DNA of 64,000 nucleotides. It comes from UBA9300 sp032260385 (lineage in GTDB: Bacteria > Bacteroidota > Bacteroidia > Bacteroidales > VadinHA17). The stretch's first letter is position 1. Every line of letters begins with the position of its first letter. The stretch is from NCBI GenBank assembly GCA_032260385.1, contig JAVVEL010000002.1, forward strand, positions 124,001 to 188,000, in the 5' to 3' direction. Under the pieces are notes generated by a model. The model saw nothing but the letters and a program-made list of their open reading frames with translations. It was not told where the DNA came from and searched no databases. The position numbers were made by a program, and so were the translations under genes. Shown one piece after another: positions 34,036-42,157 of this stretch.

Positions 34036-34956
34036 ATGAAAAGACGGGATTTTTTTATAAAGTCATTGGGAGCAGGTGTGGCAGCAGGTGCTGCGTTCAG
34101 CCTCGGTGGATACAATAAATTATGGGCATCAAGCCCTGCTGCGGCAGCATATGACCTGGTTGCAGTGATGGGGGCTGAGCCTGAAGCAATGTTCGATAAG
34201 GGAATAAGCGCGCTGGGAGGAATAACAAATTTTGTCAAAAAAGGCCAGACAGTGGTTATTAAGCCAAATATTGGATGGGACAGGAGCCCTGAAATGGCTG
34301 CTAACACAAATCCTCTTCTTATTAAACGTATAGTTGAACACTGCATTAGGGCAGGGGCAGATAAGGTCTATGTTTTTGACCATACCTGTCATAACTGGGT
34401 TAAATCATATAAGAATTCAGGGATAGAAAAAGCCGCCAAAGATGCAGGTGCAAGAATAGTGCCGGCAGATACCGAGAAATACTATCAGGAAGTAGACATA
34501 CCCGGGGCTAAAATCCTGAAGAATGCAAAGGTGCATGAACTGATTCTCGAATCAGATGTCTTCATTAATGTGCCCGTATTGAAACATCATTCCAGCACCA
34601 AGATGACAGCTACAATGAAGAATCTTATGGGCAATGTGTGGGACCGGGGTTTCTGGCATTCAAATAACCTTCACCAGTGCATAGCCGATTATGCAACCTT
34701 TGAAAAGAAACCAACGCTTAATATTATTGACTGCTACAGGGTGATGATGCGAAACGGCCCCCAGGGAGTGTCAGTGAGCGATTCTATGGAGATGAAGGCT
34801 CAGATAATATCAACAGATATGCTGGCTGCCGACACGGCTGCCGCAAGCATGATAAAAATGAGTCCGGAACAGATAGATTATATACCACTGGCCAATAAAA
34901 TGGGTATTGGAAGAATGGATCTTGAAAACCTGAATATTCACAGAATAAAAATGTAA
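34036..34956 (+). CDS. Tat-exported DUF362 protein
   Basis: A 306-residue protein with a twin-arginine-type signal (MKRRDFFIKSLGAGVAAGAAFSLGG). The DUF362 domain fills the rest: VVIKPNIGWDRSP, KVYVFDHTCHNWVKSYKNSGIEKAAKDAGA, VFINVPVLKHHSSTKMTATMKNLMGNVWDR. DUF362 proteins often occur with ferredoxin domains, and their chemistry is not established. Here no Fe-S motif is in the protein itself, but the gene 9 bp downstream encodes a membrane polyferredoxin, suggesting a shared redox function at the outer face of the cytoplasmic membrane. The Tat signal suggests folding with a cofactor before export (inference). Confidence 0.82.
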   Translation: MKRRDFFIKSLGAGVAAGAAFSLGGYNKLWASSPAAAAYDLVAVMGAEPEAMFDKGISALGGITNFVKKGQTVVIKPNIGWDRSPEMAANTNPLLIKRIVEHCIRAGADKVYVFDHTCHNWVKSYKNSGIEKAAKDAGARIVPADTEKYYQEVDIPGAKILKNAKVHELILESDVFINVPVLKHHSSTKMTATMKNLMGNVWDRGFWHSNNLHQCIADYATFEKKPTLNIIDCYRVMMRNGPQGVSVSDSMEMKAQIISTDMLAADTAAASMIKMSPEQIDYIPLANKMGIGRMDLENLNIHRIKM

Positions 34957-34965
34957 AGCTCCCGG

Positions 34966-36525
34966 ATGAAATCTCCTGCTTTAAAGACAACCAGGCTTGT
35001 TCTGGCAGTACTGGTATTTGTAATAATAACACTGTCGTTTATAGACTTCCGTTATATTATCCCTGATAAATGGTTTAGTTTTATCCTTTACCTGCAATTT
35101 GTGCCATCGGTATTGAATTTTATGAACCTGCCGGCCTTGGCAACAGCAGGATTCATTTTTGTCCTTGGACTGACCCTGGTCACGGGACGAAGCTACTGTT
35201 CAATCCTCTGCCCGCTTGGTATCTACCAGGACATTGTAAGCCGCGCAGGGGGGAAGTTCAGACGTAAATTCAGGAAGTTTCGTTATGGGAAGCCATATGT
35301 TATACTGAGGCATCTTATACTCGCCGTAACATTGATAGTGATGCTGGCAGGTTCTGTGTTTCTGATAAGCCTGCTCGATCCCTACAGTGTCTTTGGCAGG
35401 TTCGCCACATACTTTTTCCAGCCTGTGGTGCTGTTGCTAAATAACCTTATTGCCGCAGTGACTTCATTGTTTGATAATTATTTCATCTTTAAGGTTGATT
35501 TTATAAAGATTCCACTTGCAGTATACATATTGCCTGTCCTCCTGCTGGTACTCGTAACATTGTTATCGTTCACAAAGGGAAGACTTTATTGCAATACCGT
35601 ATGTCCGCTTGGTACCTTACTTGGGCTTATATCCAGAGTGTCATTTCTCAGGATAAGGATCAATGAGAGTCAATGTACTCATTGCGGACTATGTGCTGTT
35701 AACTGCAAGGCTTCATGCATTGATTTCAAAAATGAGGATGTTGACCTGAGCAGGTGTGTTACCTGTTTTAATTGCATCACCGCGTGCCCCGATAACGCTA
35801 TTTCATACGGGTATAAGAGGACCGGCACGGTAAAAAACATAGATGAACCTGACCAGGGAAAAAGAGGTTTTATAGGTGGCATACTGCTTTTCCTGGCCTT
35901 TATTCCACGCATTATAAAGGCCCAGGATGCTCCCGTTCCCAAGAAGGAGTCAACAGTTCAGGAAGATCGTACCTCTCCGGTATGCCCCCCGGGAGGAGTC
36001 AGCATAGAACATTTTAATACTTATTGTACAGCCTGTTCCCTGTGCGTAAGTGCCTGTCCCAATAACGTAATAATACCTTCTTTTAATGAATACGGCCTTT
36101 CGGGGCTTATGCAGCCCCGTATGGATTATCATAAGGGCTTCTGTAATTTTGAGTGTATAAGATGTACTGAGGTGTGTCCCTCAGGGGCCCTGCTGCCTCT
36201 TGCTCTTGAAGCCAAGAAACTTACACAGATAGGAAAAGTCAATTTTATAAAGGAAAATTGTATTGTTGAAACCGAGAGGACAGATTGTGGTGCCTGCTCA
36301 GAGCATTGCCCCACAAAAGCAGTCCAGATGGTCCCTTATATAGGCAATCTTGTTATTCCGGAAGTTAATAATGAAATATGTGTTGGTTGCGGTGCCTGCG
36401 AATATGCCTGCCCCACAAAACCTTTCAAGGCAATTTTCGTTGACGGAAATCCCATTCACCAGGATGCAAAAAAACCTGACGAAACAGAACTGAATGTAAA
36501 AGAACTCGACGAATTCCCGTTCTGA
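34966..36525 (+). CDS. membrane-bound polyferredoxin (NapH/NosR-like 4Fe-4S protein)
   Basis: A 519-residue protein. There are about five transmembrane segments in residues 1-210, with two CxxxCP motifs (CSILCPLG, CNTVCPLG) of the NapH/NosR/RdxA type. A pair of [4Fe-4S] ferredoxin motifs follows (CTHCGLCAVNCKASC, CVTCFNCITACPDNA), then one more hydrophobic segment (about 300-318). The C-terminal part has more clusters: CTACSLCVSACPNNV, CIRCTEVCPSGA, CGACSEHCPTKA and CVGCGACEYACPTKP. Such proteins carry electrons between quinol or cytoplasmic donors and periplasmic enzymes. Its partner here is presumably the Tat-exported DUF362 protein encoded just upstream. Confidence 0.88.
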   Translation: MKSPALKTTRLVLAVLVFVIITLSFIDFRYIIPDKWFSFILYLQFVPSVLNFMNLPALATAGFIFVLGLTLVTGRSYCSILCPLGIYQDIVSRAGGKFRRKFRKFRYGKPYVILRHLILAVTLIVMLAGSVFLISLLDPYSVFGRFATYFFQPVVLLLNNLIAAVTSLFDNYFIFKVDFIKIPLAVYILPVLLLVLVTLLSFTKGRLYCNTVCPLGTLLGLISRVSFLRIRINESQCTHCGLCAVNCKASCIDFKNEDVDLSRCVTCFNCITACPDNAISYGYKRTGTVKNIDEPDQGKRGFIGGILLFLAFIPRIIKAQDAPVPKKESTVQEDRTSPVCPPGGVSIEHFNTYCTACSLCVSACPNNVIIPSFNEYGLSGLMQPRMDYHKGFCNFECIRCTEVCPSGALLPLALEAKKLTQIGKVNFIKENCIVETERTDCGACSEHCPTKAVQMVPYIGNLVIPEVNNEICVGCGACEYACPTKPFKAIFVDGNPIHQDAKKPDETELNVKELDEFPF

Positions 36526-36595
36526 AACCCTTCCTTGTATAAAATGACATATTTAGTTTATAACAATTTATAGAATTCGTTCAACATGCTTTGAT

Positions 36596-36617
36596 ACCGG
36601 AATTATAATTCACCGGT
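36596..36617. promoter_or_regulatory. 22-bp imperfect palindrome upstream of the propionate-pathway operon
   Basis: ACCG-GAATTATAATTC-A-CCGGT: a perfect 12-bp palindrome core (GAATTATAATTC) flanked by ACCG and CCGGT. It lies 99 bp before the epimerase start codon and upstream of the predicted -7 box. It may be a regulator binding site. Confidence 0.35.
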
Positions 36618-36626
36618 TTCGCTTGA

Positions 36627-36650
36627 AAAAGTCATCAAAATATGACTTTT
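36627..36650. promoter_or_regulatory. 9-bp perfect inverted repeat upstream of the propionate-pathway operon
   Basis: AAAAGTCAT and ATGACTTTT are perfect complements separated by CAAAAT. The repeat is centred about 40 bp ahead of the predicted -7 box (36679-36686), a usual position for an activator site. It is also compatible with a weak terminator for the polyferredoxin gene upstream. Confidence 0.4.
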
Positions 36651-36678
36651 ATCTTTATTAATGTATCATTATTAGCAT

Positions 36679-36686
36679 TACTTTTG
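36679..36686 (+). promoter_or_regulatory. -7 promoter box for the methylmalonyl-CoA operon
   Basis: TACTTTTG matches TAnnTTTG, 29 bp before the epimerase ATG. No TTTG occurs at -33, which would fit a promoter that needs an activator at the inverted repeat just upstream. Confidence 0.45.
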
Positions 36687-36715
36687 CTTCATATTTATAA
36701 TTAAGCTGAATTTTA

Positions 36716-37129
36716 ATGGAACCAACACATATTGAACATATTGGTATTGCTGTGAGAAGTGTGGATGAGGCTATTCCCTTCTATGAAAAAGTGCTCGGTC
36801 TGAAATGTTATAACATTGAGGAGGTTGCCGACCAGAAGGTGCGAACGGCTTTTTTTAAGGTAGGGCAGACTAAGATTGAATTGCTCGAATCTACTGATCC
36901 TGAAGGACCTGTAGGTAAATTTATTGAGAAAAGGGGTGAAGGAATCCATCATCTTGCCTTCGCCGTCAGCCGACTTGAAGACAAACTCAGGGAAGCAGAG
37001 TCAAGAGGGGTAAGGCTAATAGATTCCATTCCAAGAAAAGGTGCTGAAGGCCTTGATATAGCTTTTTTACATCCAAAGTCTACCTTCGGGGTGCTGACAG
37101 AATTGTGTGAAGATAAATCAGGTAAATAA
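36716..37129 (+). CDS. mce: methylmalonyl-CoA epimerase
   Basis: A 137-residue glyoxalase-fold (VOC) metalloenzyme that interconverts (R)- and (S)-methylmalonyl-CoA. It has the N-terminal HIEHIGIAVRSVDEAIPFYEKVLGL, KIELLESTDPEGPVGKFIEKRGEGIHHLAFAV and the C-terminal HPKSTFGVLTELCE, with the metal-binding His and Glu residues. The length is typical. It is the first gene of a five-gene cluster, just before the carboxyltransferase, so it feeds the succinate-to-propionate route. Confidence 0.94.
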   Translation: MEPTHIEHIGIAVRSVDEAIPFYEKVLGLKCYNIEEVADQKVRTAFFKVGQTKIELLESTDPEGPVGKFIEKRGEGIHHLAFAVSRLEDKLREAESRGVRLIDSIPRKGAEGLDIAFLHPKSTFGVLTELCEDKSGK

Positions 37130-37147
37130 TTTTAATAATTCCGGAAA

Positions 37148-38707
37148 ATGGATAGCCAGGACAAAATAAAGCAGCTGATTGAATTACGTGAAAAAGCCAA
37201 GATGGGAGGTGGTGAGAAAAGGATAGCTTCCCAGCATTCGAAGGGTAAGTTGACGGCTCGTGAAAGAATAGATATCCTCCTGGATGAAGGGAGCTTCGAA
37301 GAATTCGATATGTTTGTTACTCACCGTACAGATGACTTTGGTTTAAAAGATAAGAAATACCTTTCGGATGGCGTTGTTACAGGGCATGGAACAATTGACG
37401 GACGCGTTGTTTATATATTTTCGCAGGATTTTACGGTTTTTGGAGGATCACTCTCTGAAACATTCGCCAATAAGATATGCAAGGTGATGGATCAGGCTAT
37501 GAAAGTTGGTGCACCTGTTATTGGAATAAATGATAGTGGAGGGGCAAGGATACAGGAAGGAGTCAGGAGCCTGGCCGGCTATTCGGAAATATTTGAAAGA
37601 AATATACTGGCTTCAGGCCTTATACCTCAGATATCTGCAATATTCGGTCCCTGTGCCGGGGGCGCGGTTTATTCGCCTGCCCTTACCGATTTTATAATTA
37701 TGAGTGAGCATAGCAGTTATATGTTCGTAACAGGGCCAAAAGTTACTAAAACAGTTACCGGTGAGGATATATCAACTGAAGACCTGGGCGGAGCAAGGAT
37801 ACATTCCACACGGTCAGGGGTGGCACAGTTTGTTGTTGAAGATGAGGAAGAGGGCTTGCTGCTGATAAGAAAACTGTTGAGCTACCTGCCACAGAATAAC
37901 CTGGAAGATCCTCCCCTTACTGAATGCGACGATCCCATTGACAGGCTGGAGGATGATTTAAACATCCTTATCCCCGAAAATCCAAACCATGCCTATAATA
38001 TAAGGGATGTAATATATAAGATTGTTGATAATGAGGAATTCCTGGAAGTGCATTCCAATTTCGCAAAAAACATAGTTGTCGGCTTTGCCAAGATGGGAGG
38101 CATGTCGCTTGGCATAGTAGCGAACCAGCCCAATTTCCTGGCTGGTGTCCTCGATATAAATGCCTCAAGAAAAGCAGCCCGCTTTGTCAGATTCTGTGAT
38201 GCCTTCAACCTACCTTTATTAACCCTGGTAGATGTACCGGGCTTCCTGCCAGGAAGCAGCCAGGAATATGGAGGTATAATTGTCCACGGGGCAAAACTTA
38301 TGTTCGCCTATGGTGAGGCAAGCGTTCCAAAGATAACGGTGACGCTCAGGAAATCATACGGGGGAGCTCATTGTGTTATGTCATCCAAACAGTTGAGAGG
38401 CGATATTAATTATGCATGGCCTTCGGCCGAAATAGCCGTTATGGGACCAAGGGGAGCAATTGAGGTACTTGAAGGTAAAGAAATAGCCGGCATGGCAGAT
38501 GAAGAAGAAAAGGCAAATTATGTAGCTTCCAAAGAAAAAGAATATCGTGAGAAATTTGCCAATCCCTATGAGGCTGCACGATACGGCTACCTCGATGATA
38601 TTATAGAACCCAGGAATACCCGGTTCAGGGTGATCAGAGCACTGCGGGCAATAGCCACAAAGAAAGATCCCGGGCCAATGAAGAAGCATTCGAATATACC
38701 GCTTTAA
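37148..38707 (+). CDS. mmdA: methylmalonyl-CoA decarboxylase / propionyl-CoA carboxylase carboxyltransferase subunit
   Basis: A 519-residue biotin-dependent carboxyltransferase of the acetyl/propionyl-CoA carboxylase beta family. It has SQHSKGKLTARERIDILLDEGSFEE, GGSLSETFANKICKVMDQA, two crotonase-like acyl-CoA-binding halves, GPCAGGAVYSPALTDF, and PGFLPGSSQEYGGIIVHGAKLMFAYGEA. It moves the carboxyl group from methylmalonyl-CoA to biotin. The following genes encode OadG-like, biotin-carrier and OadB-like subunits, so it is the alpha subunit of a Na+-pumping methylmalonyl-CoA decarboxylase rather than a carboxylase. No biotin carboxylase gene is in the cluster. Confidence 0.92.
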   Translation: MDSQDKIKQLIELREKAKMGGGEKRIASQHSKGKLTARERIDILLDEGSFEEFDMFVTHRTDDFGLKDKKYLSDGVVTGHGTIDGRVVYIFSQDFTVFGGSLSETFANKICKVMDQAMKVGAPVIGINDSGGARIQEGVRSLAGYSEIFERNILASGLIPQISAIFGPCAGGAVYSPALTDFIIMSEHSSYMFVTGPKVTKTVTGEDISTEDLGGARIHSTRSGVAQFVVEDEEEGLLLIRKLLSYLPQNNLEDPPLTECDDPIDRLEDDLNILIPENPNHAYNIRDVIYKIVDNEEFLEVHSNFAKNIVVGFAKMGGMSLGIVANQPNFLAGVLDINASRKAARFVRFCDAFNLPLLTLVDVPGFLPGSSQEYGGIIVHGAKLMFAYGEASVPKITVTLRKSYGGAHCVMSSKQLRGDINYAWPSAEIAVMGPRGAIEVLEGKEIAGMADEEEKANYVASKEKEYREKFANPYEAARYGYLDDIIEPRNTRFRVIRALRAIATKKDPGPMKKHSNIPL

Positions 38708-38719
38708 AGACTACAGCTT

Positions 38720-39088
38720 ATGAATGATCAGCTTTTACTAATAAATATTTTTGCAGGTATAGACAGACAGGCAACCATAATAGTTGTCATAGGTTACCTG
38801 ATAGTCTTCCTTGCCCTTGTGCTCCTCTATGTTGTTTTCAGGTATGTAATGCCTATGTTCTTCAAGATAAGTATGTATCGCAGGGCAGCCAGGGAAGGCA
38901 GGCACCTGGATGATTCTGAAAAACAGGTGCTGACAGGTGAGGTAAATGCTGCCATAGCCACAGCCCTATACCTCTATTTTGATGAGATACATGATTTTGA
39001 AAGTAATGTGATTACAATAAGGAAGGTATCAAAATCATACTCCCCCTGGAATTCAAAGCTTTATAATATGAGAAACCTTGAACGTTAA
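38720..39088 (+). CDS. OadG-like small membrane subunit of the decarboxylase pump
   Basis: A 122-residue protein with one N-terminal transmembrane helix (TIIVVIGYLIVFLALVLLYVVFRYVMP) and a soluble C-terminal part. Size, topology and position between the carboxyltransferase and biotin carrier genes fit the gamma subunit of sodium-translocating decarboxylases, which holds the complex together at the membrane. The sequence is not strongly conserved in this family, so the call rests on topology and context. The gap before the biotin-carrier gene is 11 bp. Confidence 0.75.
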   Translation: MNDQLLLINIFAGIDRQATIIVVIGYLIVFLALVLLYVVFRYVMPMFFKISMYRRAAREGRHLDDSEKQVLTGEVNAAIATALYLYFDEIHDFESNVITIRKVSKSYSPWNSKLYNMRNLER

Positions 39089-39099
39089 GATATAGTGCG

Positions 39100-39519
39100 A
39101 TGAAGAATTATAAATTTACAATAAGCGGTAATACATATGAGGTTGAGATACTGGAGATTGAAGGTGATGTGGCAAAAATTGAGGTAAACGGCACATCTTA
39201 CCTCGTTGAAATACACAGGGAGGTGAAGCCTGTCAAAACTCCTACACTTGTGAGGCCGGTACTGAGAGAGCCTCAGAAACACATCGAGAAAAAAGAAGGA
39301 GGACCCAAACTGGAAATTAAAGCTCCTCTACCGGGAATTATAATGCAGGTAATGGTGAGACCGGGAGATAAGGTGTTAAAAGGTCAGAAGCTGCTGATGA
39401 TGGAGGCTATGAAAATGGAAAATGAGATCAAGGCTGATAATGATGGTGAAGTAATCTCCGTAAAAGTGAGCCAGGGACAGTCGGTATTGCAGGATGAGGT
39501 CTTAATTGAAATGAATTGA
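39100..39519 (+). CDS. biotin carboxyl carrier subunit
   Basis: A 139-residue protein. Residues about 70-139 are a biotinyl domain with LMMEAMKMENEI, where Lys105 is the biotin site, preceded by KAPLPGIIMQVMVRPGDKVLKGQKL. The N-terminal 45 residues form a small beta domain, followed by a charged, Pro-containing linker. It carries the carboxyl group from MmdA to the membrane subunit MmdB. Its stop lies 2 bp before the mmdB ATG. Confidence 0.92.
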   Translation: MKNYKFTISGNTYEVEILEIEGDVAKIEVNGTSYLVEIHREVKPVKTPTLVRPVLREPQKHIEKKEGGPKLEIKAPLPGIIMQVMVRPGDKVLKGQKLLMMEAMKMENEIKADNDGEVISVKVSQGQSVLQDEVLIEMN

Positions 39520-39521
39520 TT

Positions 39522-40865
39522 ATGAGGCGATTTATTACCGTTGCAGGAGTTCTTATCATACTGTCCCTTACATGGACAGCTTTTGTTAAACCTGAAAAGG
39601 AAAGTAAAAAAGAGATTGAAAATGAGATTGTTAAAGATAGTATAATCCCTGTCTTAGCACAACAGGATACTGATGATGAGCTTGCCTTCAGGGGGCTGAG
39701 GAAATTCTGGGACTATTCAGGCTTCAGAAATGCCACAAAGGGACATATCATAATGATTGCTGTGGGATTGCTGTTTATATTCCTGGCCATAAGATATGAT
39801 TATGAGCCCTTACTTCTCATACCCATAGGAACAGGTATTCTGATAGGAAATATACCTTTCTACCAGGAAGGTGATATTAATCTGCAGCTGGGAATATATG
39901 AATCGGGCAGTGTGCTGAATTATCTATATTTCGGTGTCTTAAAAGGAGTATATCCGCCACTTATTTTCCTTGGCCTTGGTGCCATGACCGATTTTTCTTC
40001 ACTGCTTTCTAACCCGCGTTTAATGATTCTGGGAGCGGCAGCACAGGTAGGAATTTTTATTACCTTCCTCGGTGCTTTGATGCTGGGCTTTGCACCACCT
40101 GAAGCAGGTGCTATCGGAATAATCGGAGGAGCCGACGGGCCTACAGCGATCTTTCTTTCGTCACGACTGGCAAATGGTGTCAATATTCTGCCAAACGGTG
40201 AAACGGTAAGAAACCTTATCGGACCAATTGCCATTGCCGCTTATTCGTATATGGCACTGGTACCGGTCATACAACCACCAATAATGAGGCTTCTGACCTC
40301 CAAAAAAGAAAGAAAAATTAGGATGAAACCCCCAAGGGCCGTTTCAAAGACTGAGAAAATAATGTTCCCGATAATTGGCTTGCTGCTGACTGCATTTATA
40401 TCACCCAGCTCCCTGCCTCTGCTGGGGATGCTCTTCTTTGGCAATATTCTGAAAGAGTCGGGGGTTACCAAGCGACTTGCTGAAACAGCACGTACATCAA
40501 TGGTTGATATAGTGACCATACTCCTCGGGCTTACCGTGGGGGCCTCAACACAGGCTGATGTTTTCCTCACTCCGGATTCACTGCTGATTTTCATACTTGG
40601 TGCAATATCCTTTATGTTAGCCACAGCCGGAGGTTTGATATTTGCAAAAGTCATGAATCTTTTTCTCAGGGGAGATAACAGGATAAATCCCCTGGTTGGT
40701 GCAGCAGGTGTATCGGCGGTCCCTGATAGTGCCAGGGTAGTGCAGAATGAAGGATTAAGGGCTGACCCGACAAACCACCTGCTGATGCATGCGATGACAC
40801 CTAATGTTTCGGGGGTTATAGGATCTGCCGTTGCTGCAGGAATATTGCTGAGCTTTCTTGGATAA
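39522..40865 (+). CDS. mmdB: sodium-pumping decarboxylase beta subunit (OadB/MmdB)
   Basis: A 447-residue integral membrane protein that decarboxylates carboxybiotin and exports Na+. It has the family motifs YPPLIFLGLGAMTDFSSLLSNPR, GAIGIIGGADGPTAIFLSS (with the key Asp) and VGAAGVSAVPDSARVVQ, plus about nine further hydrophobic helices. The N-terminus is longer than usual: a first hydrophobic segment (TVAGVLIILSLTWTAF), then about 45 polar residues before the conserved core. The start is set at ATG 39522; a TTG at 39516 is also in frame. It is the last gene of the methylmalonyl-CoA cluster. Confidence 0.93.
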   Translation: MRRFITVAGVLIILSLTWTAFVKPEKESKKEIENEIVKDSIIPVLAQQDTDDELAFRGLRKFWDYSGFRNATKGHIIMIAVGLLFIFLAIRYDYEPLLLIPIGTGILIGNIPFYQEGDINLQLGIYESGSVLNYLYFGVLKGVYPPLIFLGLGAMTDFSSLLSNPRLMILGAAAQVGIFITFLGALMLGFAPPEAGAIGIIGGADGPTAIFLSSRLANGVNILPNGETVRNLIGPIAIAAYSYMALVPVIQPPIMRLLTSKKERKIRMKPPRAVSKTEKIMFPIIGLLLTAFISPSSLPLLGMLFFGNILKESGVTKRLAETARTSMVDIVTILLGLTVGASTQADVFLTPDSLLIFILGAISFMLATAGGLIFAKVMNLFLRGDNRINPLVGAAGVSAVPDSARVVQNEGLRADPTNHLLMHAMTPNVSGVIGSAVAAGILLSFLG

Positions 40866-40888
40866 AAAATTCTGTATCTTTAGGTTTG
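40858..40888 (+). promoter_or_regulatory. Bacteroidota-type promoter for the citrate-lyase-like genes
   Basis: TTG (40858-40860) is followed after 20 bp by TAGGTTTG (40881-40888), matching TTTG-N19/20-TAnnTTTG. The -33 part overlaps the last codons of mmdB. The ATG at 40917 is 28 bp past the -7 box. Confidence 0.55.
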
Positions 40889-40916
40889 TATATTAAACAG
40901 TACTCAAAATAAGCTG

Positions 40917-42125
40917 ATGAAGAATATTGCTGTAACGGGTAATACGGGTCCACGTGTAAGATCTGATTGTGAACTGCGGCTTGAACTGAAATCAGGCGGT
41001 GGAATAATACTTAACCTTGAATCAAAGGTTAAGGCAATGTACGGTAAATCAATTACCTCCCTCTTTCATGAAGGCCTTGACTATTTCGGAATTAAAAATG
41101 CAGTGCTTGATATTAATGATTCCGGAGCCCTTCCCTTTGTGCATATGGCACGCCTGGAAGCTGCAATCAAAAGTCTGGTTAAAACGGATAAGGACTGGTT
41201 GCCACAAATGCTTGGAAAAAATAATTATTCGTCTGAAAGGAAGAGGTTCCGCTTCAGCAGGCTCTATCTTCCGGGAAATACGCCAAGCATGATGCTTAAT
41301 GCCGGACTGCATTCACCTGATGGGATTATACTCGACCTCGAAGATTCGGTGGCTCCCGCGAAAAAGCACGAAGCAAGATTCCTCGTGAGAAATGCCCTCA
41401 GACAGGTTGATTTTTACGGGGCAGAACGCATGGTCCGTATTAACCAGGGCGAAAGAGGCTATGAAGACCTTCAATATGTATTGCCTCATAATGTTAATCT
41501 TGTCCTTATTCCCAAGTGCGAGAGCGGGGAGCAATTAAGGGAACTGGCGAAGAGGGCAGAAGCGATCCTGGATCAGAATAATATTAAAAGAGACCTCTTC
41601 TTTATGCCCATTATTGAAAGTGCAATGGGAGTTGAAAAAGCTTTTGAAATAGCCTCGTCAGTCAAGAATGTGGTAGCTCTTGCCATAGGCCTCGAGGACT
41701 ACACTGCTGATCTGGGTGTACAGAGGACAAATGAGGGTAAAGAATCACTCTATGCACGACTGCGATTGGTTAATGCAGCAAAGGCAGCACATGTTCAACC
41801 AATAGATTCAGTGTTTTCGGATGTATCTGACATGGAAGCCCTGAGAACGACAGCTATGGCATCCAAATCCTGCGGATTTGAAGGAATGGGATGCATCCAT
41901 CCGAGGCAGATACAGGTAATTAAGGCTGCTTTTGCTCCTGAACAGGATGAGATTAAGAAAGCACTTGAAATAGTCAAAGCCTTCAGGGAAGCTGAAGAAA
42001 AGGGACTGGGTGTTGTTTCCATCGGATCTAAAATGATTGACCCTCCCGTGGTAAACAGGGCATTGAGGATAATTGAACTGGCTGAAAAACTGAATATTAT
42101 GCCTGATGAAACTGAGAACACCTAA
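40917..42125 (+). CDS. citrate lyase acyl-carrier (CitD) fused to beta subunit (CitE)
   Basis: A 402-residue fusion. Residues about 1-95 resemble CitD (LNLESKVKAMYGKSITSLFHEGLDYFGIKNAVLDINDSGALPFVHMARLEAAIK). Residues about 105-395 are a HpcH/HpaI-type CitE lyase (RLYLPGNTPSMMLNAGLHSPDGIILDLEDSVAPAKK, MVRINQ, PKCESGEQL, IESAMGVEKAFEIA, EDYTADLGV, GCIHPRQIQVI). CitD and CitE are normally separate proteins. In Klebsiella CitD the prosthetic-group Ser14 is in ESSDV; here the aligned segment reads VRSDC, so that position is Arg15 with a Ser at 16. Together with the CitF gene downstream it should cleave citrate or a relative such as citramalate. No citC, citX or citG is in view. Confidence 0.82.
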   Translation: MKNIAVTGNTGPRVRSDCELRLELKSGGGIILNLESKVKAMYGKSITSLFHEGLDYFGIKNAVLDINDSGALPFVHMARLEAAIKSLVKTDKDWLPQMLGKNNYSSERKRFRFSRLYLPGNTPSMMLNAGLHSPDGIILDLEDSVAPAKKHEARFLVRNALRQVDFYGAERMVRINQGERGYEDLQYVLPHNVNLVLIPKCESGEQLRELAKRAEAILDQNNIKRDLFFMPIIESAMGVEKAFEIASSVKNVVALAIGLEDYTADLGVQRTNEGKESLYARLRLVNAAKAAHVQPIDSVFSDVSDMEALRTTAMASKSCGFEGMGCIHPRQIQVIKAAFAPEQDEIKKALEIVKAFREAEEKGLGVVSIGSKMIDPPVVNRALRIIELAEKLNIMPDETENT

Positions 42126-42157
42126 TATAATCTGAGATATTTATAAAGTAGGAGACT

